Source: Planctomycetota bacterium | Lineage (GTDB): Bacteria > Planctomycetota > UBA1135 > GCA-002686595 | Reading direction: 5' to 3' | DNA length: 32,542 nucleotides | NCBI GenBank assembly: GCA_029248265.1 | Contig: JAQWJQ010000273.1 | Span: 1-32,542 of the forward strand | Shown: positions 1 through 7,681 of the stretch, one piece after another | Layout of the letters: every line of letters starts with the position of its first letter | Position numbering within the stretch: the stretch's first letter is position 1 | Made by a program: the position numbers and the translations under genes | Notes under the pieces: model-generated | Databases searched by the model: none | What the model saw: only the letters and a program-made list of their open reading frames with translations | Told to the model about the DNA's origin: nothing

Positions 1-529
1 GCTCCGCGAGGACGATCATGAGGACGCCGCTGACGATGATCGCGATGGACATGATGACCTCGCCGTCCGGTCCGGCGAGCGCGATCGCGCTCAGGATGGA
101 GTCGAAGGAGAACACCAGGTTCATCAGCACGATCAGCGCCACCACGCGCGCGGTCGATGCGGCCTTCTTCTCATCGCCCGAGTCCACGTCCTCCATCGCG
201 ATCATGTGGAGGATCTCCTTGGTCGCGGTGTAGAGGATGAAGGCGCCACCGAAGAGCACGATGAGGCTGTGTGCGTTGAAGGCGCCCTCGATGTAGCCGT
301 CCCAGTGCACCTCGAAGAGCACGCTCTGCGCGGCGTCGATGAGCTTGAGCAATGCGAAGAGCAGCACGATTCGCAGGCCGATCGCGATCCCGATCCCGAG
401 CTGACGGACCCGCTTGCGCTCCGCCTCCGGCGCGCGCTTGGATTCCAGGGAGATGTACAGCAGGTTGTCGAACCCCAGGACGGCCTGGAGGACGATGAGC
501 ATGAAGAGCGTGAAGAGGGACTCGAGCAC
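1..529 (-). CDS. TerC family integral membrane protein (3' end cut by window)
   Basis: The frame reads leftward off the window edge, so the C-terminus is missing (about 176 residues visible). The start is probably the GTG at 529-527; the first ATG downstream (502-500) would cut into the first membrane helix. The visible part has the two TerC signatures: FDN early (residues about 18-20, after a hydrophobic helix) and FDS later (near residue 147, in a second long hydrophobic stretch). These are the acidic residues thought to bind metal in this family. TerC-like proteins are linked to tellurite resistance and to Mn/Ca export in various bacteria; which applies here cannot be told. The gene is divergent from the SDR-led operon, with a 152-bp shared intergenic region. 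Confidence 0.88.
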   Translation of the reverse strand, partial: MLESLFTLFMLIVLQAVLGFDNLLYISLESKRAPEAERKRVRQLGIGIAIGLRIVLLFALLKLIDAAQSVLFEVHWDGYIEGAFNAHSLIVLFGGAFILYTATKEILHMIAMEDVDSGDEKKAASTARVVALIVLMNLVFSFDSILSAIALAGPDGEVIMSIAIIVSGVLMIVLAE

Positions 530-594
530 GGCTTGCTGGGGCGAGGGACGGTGGGTTGGAGCGGGGCGCGACCCGCGGGGCGCGCTGCGAGGAT

Positions 595-616
595 AGCGAT
601 CCTGGCTCGGATCGCT
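595..616. promoter_or_regulatory. 8-bp perfect inverted repeat in divergent intergenic region
   Basis: AGCGATCC at 595-602 and its exact complement GGATCGCT at 609-616 are separated by 6 nt. The repeat lies between the divergent TerC-like gene and the SDR gene, so it could be an operator or the foot of an mRNA hairpin. No regulator is adjacent. Function is inferred from position only. Confidence 0.3.
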
Positions 617-681
617 CGCCCGAGCCCCTTTCATCCGGCGGGGGACAGCGGCGTGGCCGGAGGCGTGGTCGAATACCTGGG

Positions 682-1392
682 ATGAACGACGAGACGCAAC
701 GGACGGTCGCGCTGACCGGCGCGACCCGGGGCCTGGGTCGCGCCCTCGCCGAACGGCTCCTGGAGGGCGGGCACCGACTTGTGGCCTGCGGTCGGTCCGA
801 GGCGCTCCTCCAGGAGCTCGAACGCCTCGGCGGGGACCAGGTCTTCGCGCGGGTCGTGGACATCCGCTCGTGGGGTGAGGTCGACGCGTGGGCCACGGAG
901 GCCTGCTCGCGGGGGCTGGTCCCGGACCTGGTGATCGCCAACGCCGGCAAGATCAACGACCCCGCGCCCCTCTGGGAGGTCCCTGCGGCGGAGTTCGACG
1001 CGGTGCTGGCGGTGAATGTCTCGGGGGTGGCGAACACCGTGCGCGCGTTCGCGCCCTCGATGATCAAGCGAGGGAGCGGCGTCCTGGCCGGCCTCTCCTC
1101 AGGGTGGGGGCGCTTCGCTTCTCCTGACGTGGCGCCTTACTGCGCGAGCAAGTTCGCCGTGGAGGGGCTCATCAGCGCCCTCTCCCAGGAGCTGCCTGAG
1201 GGCATGGCCGCGGTGGCCGTGGGCCCAGGGGTCATCGATACGGGCATGCTCCGTCAGGTCCGGGGCGAGGCTGCGGGGGACTGCGAGACGCCCGCGGCGT
1301 GGTCGCGGCGGGCGGCCCCCTTCTTCCTCGGCCTCGGCGCCGCGGACAACGGCACCTCCATCTCCGTGTCCGCCCGAGAGGATCCGTCATGA
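682..1392 (+). CDS. SDR family NAD(P)-dependent oxidoreductase
   Basis: This 236-residue protein is a classical short-chain dehydrogenase/reductase of normal length. The cofactor-binding glycine motif TGATRGLG is at residues 12-19, the NAG motif at 87-89, the structural Asn of VNVSG at 112, and the catalytic Ser (139/140), Tyr153 and Lys157 (YCASK) are all present. The ATG at 682 was chosen because the cofactor fold begins at once after it; the in-frame extension upstream is Arg/Gly-rich and not protein-like. The stop codon overlaps the next gene's start in an ATGA, so it is probably co-translated with the Rieske oxygenase. The substrate is unknown; it may oxidise or reduce a product of that oxygenase. 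Confidence 0.92.
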   Translation: MNDETQRTVALTGATRGLGRALAERLLEGGHRLVACGRSEALLQELERLGGDQVFARVVDIRSWGEVDAWATEACSRGLVPDLVIANAGKINDPAPLWEVPAAEFDAVLAVNVSGVANTVRAFAPSMIKRGSGVLAGLSSGWGRFASPDVAPYCASKFAVEGLISALSQELPEGMAAVAVGPGVIDTGMLRQVRGEAAGDCETPAAWSRRAAPFFLGLGAADNGTSISVSAREDPS

Positions 1393-2486
1393 ACCACGAG
1401 TCACAGAACCCCAGACCCCGGGGGGGCGCGCCGCTGGACGTTGGATCGGTGGACCCCGATCTCCGGCGTGCAGGGACGCTTGACCCTGCCCTCCACTTCG
1501 ACCCCGCGGCGCACGCGCGGGTCCTGGAACGGGTCTTCGTGCCCTCGTGGCAGCTGCTTCCGGTGCCTGAGCCTGGACACGTGGTGGAGCCCTTCACCCT
1601 CCTCGACGGGGGCCTCGATGAGCCCCTGGTCTGGATCCGTGACGGGGGTGATGAGCGTGTTCTCTCCAACGTCTGCACCCACAGGGGCGCGCTCCTCGCC
1701 ACCTGCGCCTCGAACGGGAAGGCGCTGCGCTGTGCCTACCACGGGCGCCGATTCGGACTCGAAGGGAAGATGGAGGCCTGCCCCGGTTTCGACGGAGCCC
1801 TCGACTTCCCGCGGCCGGAGGACGACCTCGCGGCTGTGGAGCTCCGAGCCCTGGGCCCGCTCCGGTTCCTGTCGCTGTCTTCTGGGATGGCCTTCGACGA
1901 GTGGTCGAGACCGCTGCGCGTGGCGCTCGCCGAGTTCGAGGGGGAGACTTTCAGCTTCGCCCCGGAGGCCTCACGGGCCTACGACCTCGACGCGAGCTGG
2001 GCGGTGTACTGCGAGAACTACCTCGAGGGCTTCCACATCCCCTTCGTGCATCCCGGGCTCAACGCGGGGCTCGACTTCGGGAAGTACCGCGTGGAGATCG
2101 AGGGCCAGACGGTGAATCAGCTGGGCTTTGGCTCCAAGGGCGAGCGTTGCCTTCGTCGGGAAGAGGGGCTCGTGGCGGAGTACCTGTGGCTCTACCCCAA
2201 CCTCATGGTGAACGTCTACTCGTGGGGGATCTCGGTCAACCTGGTCGAGCCCACAGGCCCCGGTCGCTGCCGCGTGCGCTATCTCCGCTGGGTCGCACGC
2301 CCTTCGCTGGTCGAGACCGGCGTGGGGAGCGGACTGGATCAGGTCGAGCTGGAGGACCAGGCCGTGGTGCACTCCGTGCAGCAGGGCGTCCGGTCCAGGC
2401 TCTACCCCGGCGGGCGGTTCTCCCCCGAGCACGAGGCTGGGCCGCATCACTTCCAGCGCCTCCTCGCCGCGGACCTCTCTTCCTGA
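1389..2486 (+). CDS. Rieske non-haem iron oxygenase, alpha-subunit type
   Basis: This 365-residue protein resembles aromatic-ring/choline/carnitine-type oxygenase large subunits. The Rieske [2Fe-2S] ligands are Cys96-x-His98 and Cys115-x2-His118, with 16 residues between. The mononuclear iron site is NYLEGFHIPFVH, with His216 and His221, and Asp323 (in LEDQAVVHSV) is the likely third ligand. The acid bridging the two metal sites is Glu213, not the Asp of naphthalene dioxygenase; the carnitine monooxygenase CntA also uses Glu here. The ATG at 1389 overlaps the SDR stop by 4 bp. No ferredoxin, reductase or beta subunit is encoded nearby, so electrons must come from elsewhere. The substrate is unknown. 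Confidence 0.9.
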   Translation: MNHESQNPRPRGGAPLDVGSVDPDLRRAGTLDPALHFDPAAHARVLERVFVPSWQLLPVPEPGHVVEPFTLLDGGLDEPLVWIRDGGDERVLSNVCTHRGALLATCASNGKALRCAYHGRRFGLEGKMEACPGFDGALDFPRPEDDLAAVELRALGPLRFLSLSSGMAFDEWSRPLRVALAEFEGETFSFAPEASRAYDLDASWAVYCENYLEGFHIPFVHPGLNAGLDFGKYRVEIEGQTVNQLGFGSKGERCLRREEGLVAEYLWLYPNLMVNVYSWGISVNLVEPTGPGRCRVRYLRWVARPSLVETGVGSGLDQVELEDQAVVHSVQQGVRSRLYPGGRFSPEHEAGPHHFQRLLAADLSS

Positions 2487-2496
2487 ACTCAACCCG

Positions 2497-3519
2497 ATGA
2501 AGCTGCTCCACCTCCTGTCCGCCCTCCTCCTGGCTCCTTCGCTCGCGACGGCCTCGGGGGAGGTCAAGGTCTTCATTCTCGCGGGTCAGTCCAACATGGA
2601 GGGCAAGGCCCAGCTCCCGCTGCTGCAGCACCTTGCCACGCAGCCCTCGACGGCGGCCCGCTTCGCTCACCTGCGTGATGGCGAGGCGTGGAGGGTCCGG
2701 GACGACGTCTGGATCGACTTTCTGGGGCGCCGCGGCCCCCTCACGGTGGGCTACGGGAGCCCGAACCGGGTCGGGCTCGAGCTGGACTTCGGGCACCTGG
2801 TCGGAGACCACTTCGAGGAGCCCGTGCTGCTCATCAAGGCGGCCTGGGGGGGGCGGAGCCTCTATCGAGACTTCCGTCCGCCGAGCGCCGGGCTGCCTGG
2901 TGATGAGGTCCTCGAGCGCTTGCTGGTTGAGGAGCGCAAGAAGTCACCCGAGCGGACACGCGAGGAGGTGCAGGGGTCCTTCGGTCGCGACTATCGCGGG
3001 ATGCTCCGGGAGGTGGAGCGCGCGATGGGGGAAGCGCGGGAGGCCTTTCCCGGCATGGGCGATGGGGCCTTCCAGCTGAGCGGCTTCATCTGGTTCCAGG
3101 GATGGAACGACATGGTGAACGACGTCGCGAGCGCCGAGTACTCGCGCAACCTCGGGTGCCTGATTCGTGACGTACGACGTGACCTCAAGGCCCCGGGGCT
3201 CCCTTTCGTGGTCGGTCAGCTTGGCGTGGGCGGCCTGAATCGTCCGGAGCCCGGTCGAGACCGCTTCAAGGCGGCGCAAGCTGCGCCCATGGACCTCCCC
3301 GAGTTCCGCTCCAACACCGCGCTCGTCCGGACCGATCAGTTCTGGGATGAGGAGGCCCAGGCGGTCTTTGACAAGGGGTGGCGCGATCACTTCGAGGAGT
3401 GGGAGAAGGTCGGCTCTGACTTCCCCTTCCACTATCTCGGGAGCCCGCGCACCTACGGGGACATCGGGAGAGCCCTGGCGGAGGCTGCCCTGGCGCTTGA
3501 TGCGGCGCGGGGACGCTGA
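2497..3519 (+). CDS. Secreted SGNH-type carbohydrate (sialate/xylan) O-acetylesterase-like protein
   Basis: This 340-residue protein starts with a clear signal peptide (MKLLHLLSALLLAPSLATAS, cleavage near residue 20). The nucleophile block ILAGQSNMEG follows, with Ser32. A later block, FIWFQGWNDM, contains the conserved Gly/Asn region of the DUF303/SASA family, and the C-terminal FHYLGSPRTYGDIG is typical of planctomycete members. The family removes acetyl groups from sugars, for example sialate or xylan; the true substrate cannot be read from sequence. It lies 10 bp after the Rieske gene and probably shares its transcript. A strong hairpin follows at 3548-3584. It may act in the periplasm on sulfated or acetylated algal glycans, but that is speculation. 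Confidence 0.85.
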   Translation: MKLLHLLSALLLAPSLATASGEVKVFILAGQSNMEGKAQLPLLQHLATQPSTAARFAHLRDGEAWRVRDDVWIDFLGRRGPLTVGYGSPNRVGLELDFGHLVGDHFEEPVLLIKAAWGGRSLYRDFRPPSAGLPGDEVLERLLVEERKKSPERTREEVQGSFGRDYRGMLREVERAMGEAREAFPGMGDGAFQLSGFIWFQGWNDMVNDVASAEYSRNLGCLIRDVRRDLKAPGLPFVVGQLGVGGLNRPEPGRDRFKAAQAAPMDLPEFRSNTALVRTDQFWDEEAQAVFDKGWRDHFEEWEKVGSDFPFHYLGSPRTYGDIGRALAEAALALDAARGR

Positions 3520-3547
3520 GTCAGGGCGTCACGTCGACCAATGAGAG

Positions 3548-3584
3548 GCGGCCCCGGCGGGATGACTTCATCCCGCGGCGCCGC
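3548..3584 (+). terminator. GC-rich hairpin after esterase gene
   Basis: An inner perfect 9-bp stem GCGGGATGA/TCATCCCGC (3557-3565, 3568-3576) has a 2-nt loop. An outer GCGGC/GCCGC pair (3548-3552, 3580-3584) lies across a small internal loop and bulge. It starts 28 nt after the esterase stop. No T-tract follows, so termination is inferred from position and stem strength. Confidence 0.5.
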
Positions 3585-3676
3585 ATGCCTCAGCCCCGCT
3601 CCAGATCTTCGCTCCAGGCCCTCGCCGTGGCGGGGAGTCTTGGCCGCCGGGGGCAGCCGCCTGGTGGCCCCCTCGA

Positions 3677-3796
3677 TCAGAGGTACGACTTGGTGAACAG
3701 GACCGCCACAAGCCCCGTCCAAAGCAAAATGCCGAGGGCGCGCTCGAGGAGGAGTGAGTTCTGGAACGCGTTTCGAACGGTGGTTTGGCGCGTCAT
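3677..3796 (-). CDS. Possible 39-aa single-span membrane peptide
   Basis: Reading leftward from the ATG at 3796 gives 39 codons and a TGA. The N-terminal half is polar and basic (MTRQTTVRNAFQNS...), followed by one hydrophobic helix (about residues 20-35, LGILLWTGLVAVLF) and a short TKSYL tail. This is the layout of a small bitopic membrane protein with positive residues on the cytoplasmic side. No homologue is recognised and no ribosome-binding site or -10 box is evident. The intergenic region has no better candidate. It converges on the hairpin at 3548-3584. It could be chance; conservation in relatives would decide. Confidence 0.35.
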   Translation of the reverse strand: MTRQTTVRNAFQNSLLLERALGILLWTGLVAVLFTKSYL

Positions 3797-4014
3797 GGGA
3801 TCTTGAGTGGACGAGACGTCTGGAGGGACCTGCAGGCGGCAGGCTACGCGGCGGCTCCGGTCCCAGCCCCCCTACGGAACTAGGCTCGCCAGGCGGCGGT
3901 GTCACCAGCGCATGTCCAATACTTAATAAACTGAGCGGGGCGGTTCCAGCGAACTCGGGAAGGCTCTGCACCGTACGGTTAAGGCCGCGTTCAAGCTCTG
4001 CGACGGACATCGCC

Positions 4015-4311
4015 ATGAAGGAAGTTGAAATCGAATGCCCGTGCTGTGAATCACGCTTGGTGGTGGACGTCCGCACCCAAACCGTGCTCCGGCACGCACC
4101 CAAGGAGTCGCTCGATGAGTTCGGCAAGCCGGTGCGAGATGGCCGACGGTGGGACGCGGCGGCGCGCACCGTGACGGACCGGGAGTCGCGGAGCGAGGAC
4201 GCCTTCGACAGCGCGTTGAATCGAGAGAGGTCGCGCACGCGCGACCTCGATGACCTCTTCAAGAAGGCGCAGGACAAGGTCGACGATCGGACTCGGCGGC
4301 ACGACGAGTGA
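4015..4311 (+). CDS. Small CPCC (zinc-ribbon-like) protein of unknown function
   Basis: This 98-residue protein begins MKEVEIECPCCESRLVVD, a half zinc ribbon (Cys8-Pro-Cys-Cys11) in a beta-hairpin setting. A highly charged, probably helical and partly coiled-coil C-terminus follows, ending in DRTRRHDE. Only one Cys knuckle exists, so metal binding would need dimerisation. The ATG at 4015 was chosen because the CPCC motif lies just after it; the open frame upstream is antisense to the possible 39-aa peptide. The palindrome ACCGTACGGT lies 35 nt upstream. It is convergent with the AbgT-like gene. The role is unknown; the N-terminus resembles small planctomycete and proteobacterial proteins annotated only as hypothetical. 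Confidence 0.65.
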   Translation: MKEVEIECPCCESRLVVDVRTQTVLRHAPKESLDEFGKPVRDGRRWDAAARTVTDRESRSEDAFDSALNRERSRTRDLDDLFKKAQDKVDDRTRRHDE

Positions 4312-4401
4312 GCGACGCCGGCCTGCGGTTCGTGCCCGGCCGGAGTCCTCGCCCTGCGCGTCCTCGGGCCTCCGGCCTGGGGGCCGATATGGCGCCCGCG
4401 C

Positions 4402-6030
4402 CTAGGGCTTGAGGTAGAGCTCGGTGCCGGGTCCAACGGGGAGCCCGAAGACAAACACCCACAGGTAGAACAGCACGACCCATCCGGCGAGGAACGCGAT
4501 GGAGTAAGGGAGCATGGTCGCCACGATCGTCCCGATCCCGAGCTTGCGGTCGTAGCGTGTCGCGAACGCGAGGATGAGCCCGAAGTAGCTCATCATGGGG
4601 GTGATCGGGTTCGTGGTGCTGTCGCCAATGCGGTACGCCGCCTGGATGACCTCAGGCGTGTAGTTCGAGAGCATGAGCATCGGGACGAAGATCGGCGCCG
4701 TGATCGCCCACTGCGCCGACGCGCTGCCCAGCATCAGGTTGACGAAGCAGCACATCAGGATGAACGGCAGGAAGATGATCGGCCCTGAGAGGTTCGCGCT
4801 CTCGATGAAGTTCGCCCCCGAGATGGCGAGGATCAGGCCGAGGTTCGTCCACTTGAAGAAGGCCACGAACTGGGCGGCGAAGAACACCAGCACCATGTAC
4901 AGCCCCATGGAGGACATGGCCTTGGACATCCCGTCGATGACGTCGCGGTCCGTCCGCATGGTCCCGGCGAGCCGGCCGTAGACCACGGCGGGGACGATGA
5001 AGAACACGAAGATCAGCGCCACCACGCTCTTCAGCGCGGGCCGGATCTTCTCCACGAAGGTGGCGTCCACCGCCGCGCCGGGTGCGCGGAACGCGCCGCC
5101 CTCGGGCAGCACCAGGGCGAGCAGCAGGGCGATCAAGCCGGCGAGGGTGAGGCCCGCCCAGCGCAGGGCTCGCTTCTCGCGGGCGTCCAGGGGCTGCAGG
5201 CCGTCCTGGCTCGCCTCCAGCGCCCCCTCTTCCGCGGAGGACTCGTCGTACTCCCCGAGCCACGGGGCCACGAGTCGCTCGGTGACCAGGGTGCCCAGGA
5301 CGGTGATCATCAGCGTGCTGATGGCCATGAAGTACCAGTTGGCCGTGGCGAGCACCTCGCGGGAGCCCCCGGCCTCGTAGTCCGCTCCGCCCACGATGGC
5401 CGCGGCCTCGGTGGTGATCCCAGCCAGGAGCGGGTCGACGGTCCCGATGAAGAGGTTCGCGCTGTAGCCGCCGCTCACGCCTGCGAAGGCGGCGGCGAGC
5501 CCCACGAAGGGGTGCCGCCCGACCGAGTGGTAAATCACCGCCGCGAGGGGGATCAGGACCACATAGCCCATCTCCGAGGCCGTGTTGGACAGGACCGCGG
5601 CGAGCACGATGGTGGGGGTCAGGAGCCGCCGCGGCGCCGCCAGCACCAGCGCCCGGATGGCGGCAGAGAGCAGGCCTGAGCGCTCGGCCACCCCGACGCC
5701 GAGCAGGGCGACGAGGACGGTGCCCAGGGGGGCGAAGCTGGTGAAGTTGGTCACCAGGCCCATGGAGATCCGGCGTAGCCCCTCCGCGGACATCAGGCTC
5801 ACGGCCCGGATCTGCTCGCCCTTGGTGTCCGGTCTGATGTCCGCGACGGAGAGGTCGAGCCAGGAGGCGAGGCCACTCAGGAGAACGATCCCGGCGGCGA
5901 AGATCGCGAAGAGCGTCACCGGGTGGGGCAGCAGGTTCCCCAGCTTCTCCACGATGCTCAGGAAGGCGGCGAAGGCACCGCGCCGCTCCGTAGGAGCACT
6001 GTCGGAGCTGGGCGGGTTCGGTTCGGTCAT
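4402..6030 (-). CDS. AbgT family transporter
   Basis: This 542-residue protein has about a dozen hydrophobic segments, the normal size and make-up of the AbgT family (p-aminobenzoyl-glutamate uptake in E. coli; sulfonamide efflux for MtrF-type members). The conserved family blocks are visible: SANLFIGTVDPLLAGIT at residues 190-206 and GDSTTNPITPMMSYFGL around residue 470. The N-terminal ~20 residues are polar and cytoplasmic. The ATG at 6030 is preceded by a -10-like TAGACT with a 6-nt gap, suggesting little or no 5' leader. The gene is divergent from the LOG gene with a 65-bp shared region. Uptake versus efflux cannot be decided from the sequence. Confidence 0.92.
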   Translation of the reverse strand: MTEPNPPSSDSAPTERRGAFAAFLSIVEKLGNLLPHPVTLFAIFAAGIVLLSGLASWLDLSVADIRPDTKGEQIRAVSLMSAEGLRRISMGLVTNFTSFAPLGTVLVALLGVGVAERSGLLSAAIRALVLAAPRRLLTPTIVLAAVLSNTASEMGYVVLIPLAAVIYHSVGRHPFVGLAAAFAGVSGGYSANLFIGTVDPLLAGITTEAAAIVGGADYEAGGSREVLATANWYFMAISTLMITVLGTLVTERLVAPWLGEYDESSAEEGALEASQDGLQPLDAREKRALRWAGLTLAGLIALLLALVLPEGGAFRAPGAAVDATFVEKIRPALKSVVALIFVFFIVPAVVYGRLAGTMRTDRDVIDGMSKAMSSMGLYMVLVFFAAQFVAFFKWTNLGLILAISGANFIESANLSGPIIFLPFILMCCFVNLMLGSASAQWAITAPIFVPMLMLSNYTPEVIQAAYRIGDSTTNPITPMMSYFGLILAFATRYDRKLGIGTIVATMLPYSIAFLAGWVVLFYLWVFVFGLPVGPGTELYLKP

Positions 6031-6036
6031 GTGAAG

Positions 6037-6042
6037 AGTCTA
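6037..6042 (-). promoter_or_regulatory. -10-like box TAGACT before the AbgT gene
   Basis: Read on the minus strand the hexamer is TAGACT (4 of 6 matches to TATAAT), and 6 nt separate it from the ATG. That spacing would put the transcription start on the start codon. No -35 box is obvious. Confidence 0.3.
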
Positions 6043-6095
6043 GGAGCCAGCCGAGATCTCTGGCCTCTCGAGGTGCAGAGCGCCAGACTCCTGGC

Positions 6096-6911
6096 ATGTC
6101 AGAGAGCCGCTATCGCGCCGTGAAGGCGTACGAGAACCTTCCCTGGATCCACAGCCGTACCGCCCGCCCCATGCGGATCTTGGCGGAGTACCTCGAGCCA
6201 GAAGCCCGCTTCGAGGAGATGGAGATCGAGGACACGATCGTGGTCTTCGGTTCCGCGAGGCTCCTGCCGAGGGACGACGCCGAGAAGGGGCTCGAGGAGG
6301 CGAAGGCCTCCGGGGGCGACGTGGCCAAGGCCGAGCGAGACCTGCGCATGTCCTCCTACTACGAGGCCGCGCGCGAGCTCTCCTTCAAGCTGACGGAGTG
6401 GGCCAAGGACCTGGAGGAGGGCCGGCAGCGCTTTGTGATCTGCTCGGGCGGCGGCCCAGGGATCATGGAGGCGGCCAACCGCGGCGCCTCGGAGGCGGAC
6501 GGGCTGAACATCGGGCTCAACATCAGCCTGCCCTTCGAGCAGAACGACAACCCCCACATCACCGAGGGCCTGTCGCTGGAGTTCCACTACTTCTTCATGC
6601 GCAAGTTCTGGTTCACGTACATGGCCAAGGCCATCGTCGTGATGCCGGGGGGCTTCGGGACCCTGGACGAGTTCATGGAGGTGGTGACTCTCGTTCAGAC
6701 GCTCAAGATCAAGAAGGCCCTGCCCATCGTCCTGTTCGGCAAGGAGTTCTGGTCCAAGGTCATCAACTTCGACACCCTCATCGAGTTCGGCACGATCGCC
6801 CCCGATGACGTCAACCTGTTCTTCCAGACGGACTCGGTGGACGAGGCCGTGGAGTACATCACCAGCAAGTTGACCGAGGACGGGCTTCCGGATCCGGGAC
6901 CGCACCTGTGA
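6096..6911 (+). CDS. LOG/TIGR00730-family nucleotide 5'-monophosphate phosphoribohydrolase-like protein
   Basis: This 271-residue protein has the hallmarks of the lysine-decarboxylase-like Rossmann family: FGSARLLP (51-58), GGGPGIMEAANRG (118-130) and the signature PGGFGTLDE (184-192), with Arg169-Lys170 in HYFFMRK. LOG enzymes release the base from nucleoside monophosphates (cytokinin activation in plants; nucleotide salvage by PpnN/YgdH-type bacterial enzymes). The N-terminal ~45 residues and a charged insert after residue 56 make it longer than minimal LOG proteins (~190 aa). The ATG is immediately preceded by a GCCAG-ACTC-CTGGC hairpin (6082-6095). The product is probably cytosolic nucleotide hydrolysis rather than decarboxylation, which the family name misleadingly suggests. 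Confidence 0.88.
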   Translation: MSESRYRAVKAYENLPWIHSRTARPMRILAEYLEPEARFEEMEIEDTIVVFGSARLLPRDDAEKGLEEAKASGGDVAKAERDLRMSSYYEAARELSFKLTEWAKDLEEGRQRFVICSGGGPGIMEAANRGASEADGLNIGLNISLPFEQNDNPHITEGLSLEFHYFFMRKFWFTYMAKAIVVMPGGFGTLDEFMEVVTLVQTLKIKKALPIVLFGKEFWSKVINFDTLIEFGTIAPDDVNLFFQTDSVDEAVEYITSKLTEDGLPDPGPHL

Positions 6912-6981
6912 GCCGCCGCCCACCGGGGGGGGGGATTTGGTGAGAGACTTGTACGGCGGTCACGCCGGGGCGATGGGGCAC

Positions 6982-6987
6982 TACAAT
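6982..6987 (+). promoter_or_regulatory. -10 box TACAAT, probable leaderless promoter of the ABC operon
   Basis: TACAAT (5 of 6 to consensus) ends 7 nt before the ATG at 6995, so transcription would start at or next to the start codon. There is no Shine-Dalgarno sequence in between. No clear -35 element is found at the usual distance. Confidence 0.5.
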
Positions 6988-6994
6988 TCTGCCC

Positions 6995-7681
6995 ATGCCT
7001 CTACTCGAACTCCGTGATGTCCGCAGGGCCTTCCGGTCCCCGGACGGAAACGATCAGCTGATCGTTGACGTGCCGTCCTTTGAGGTGGATGCGGGCCAGC
7101 AGGTCGCCATCGCTGGCACGAGCGGGTCCGGCAAGACCACCTTCTTGAACATCATCGCGGGGCTCCTCGCGCCCACGTCGGGCGAGGTCGTCTGGGACGG
7201 TGAGGTCGTCTCCAGCTTGGGTGAGGCGAAGCGCGACGCGTGGCGCGCTCGGGAGCTTGGCTATGTCTTCCAGACCTTCAACCTGCTCGGTGGGTACACC
7301 GCCCTCGAGAACGTCACCCTCGGGATGATGTTCGGTCCGGGGCCCGACCGCGAGTTCGCGACCTCTCTGCTGGAGCGGCTCGGGCTCGCCGATCGGCTCG
7401 GCCACCGGCCCGCTCAGCTCTCCATCGGACAGCAGCAGCGCGTGGCGTTGGCTCGGGCGCTCGCGAACCGACCGCGGCTTGTCCTCGCCGACGAGCCTAC
7501 GGGCAACCTCGACCCGCGCTTCGCGCTCGAGGCGCTGGGCCTGCTCCGGGAACTGTGCCGGGAGCAGGGCGCCGCGCTCATCTGCGTCAGCCACGACCCC
7601 CGCGTCCTGGACGACTTCGGCGACCCCGTCGACTTCGCCGCGCTGAACCGGGCCATGGCCCAGGAGCCCCAGGGCTCGTGA
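6995..7681 (+). CDS. ABC transporter ATP-binding protein (MacB/LolD-like)
   Basis: This 228-residue nucleotide-binding subunit is complete: Walker A GTSGSGKT at 41-48, Q-loop Gln93 in VFQTFNLL, signature LSIGQQQR at 142-149, Walker B LVLADEP with Asp166-Glu167, and H-loop His200. The signature has Ile in place of the first Gly of LSGGQ, a tolerated but uncommon variant. Length and the GNLD motif after Walker B fit the MacB/LolD/FtsE branch, which pairs with FtsX-type permeases. The next gene is exactly such a permease, overlapping by 4 bp. A TACAAT box 7 nt upstream suggests a leaderless operon promoter. Substrate is inferred from neighbours (divalent metal, possibly zinc). Confidence 0.93.
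   Translation: MPLLELRDVRRAFRSPDGNDQLIVDVPSFEVDAGQQVAIAGTSGSGKTTFLNIIAGLLAPTSGEVVWDGEVVSSLGEAKRDAWRARELGYVFQTFNLLGGYTALENVTLGMMFGPGPDREFATSLLERLGLADRLGHRPAQLSIGQQQRVALARALANRPRLVLADEPTGNLDPRFALEALGLLRELCREQGAALICVSHDPRVLDDFGDPVDFAALNRAMAQEPQGS

Larger units (their letters stand above)
3520..4014. other. 495-bp region between esterase and CPCC protein
   Basis: It holds the hairpin at 3548-3584, the possible 39-aa peptide gene at 3677-3796 (-), an AT-rich patch TACTTAAT (3920-3927) that may belong to a promoter, and a perfect 10-bp palindrome ACCGTACGGT (3970-3979) 35 nt before the next gene's ATG. No other protein-like frame is seen on either strand. The TACTTAAT octamer also occurs at 27510-27517, in another AT-rich intergenic patch. 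Confidence 0.45.
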
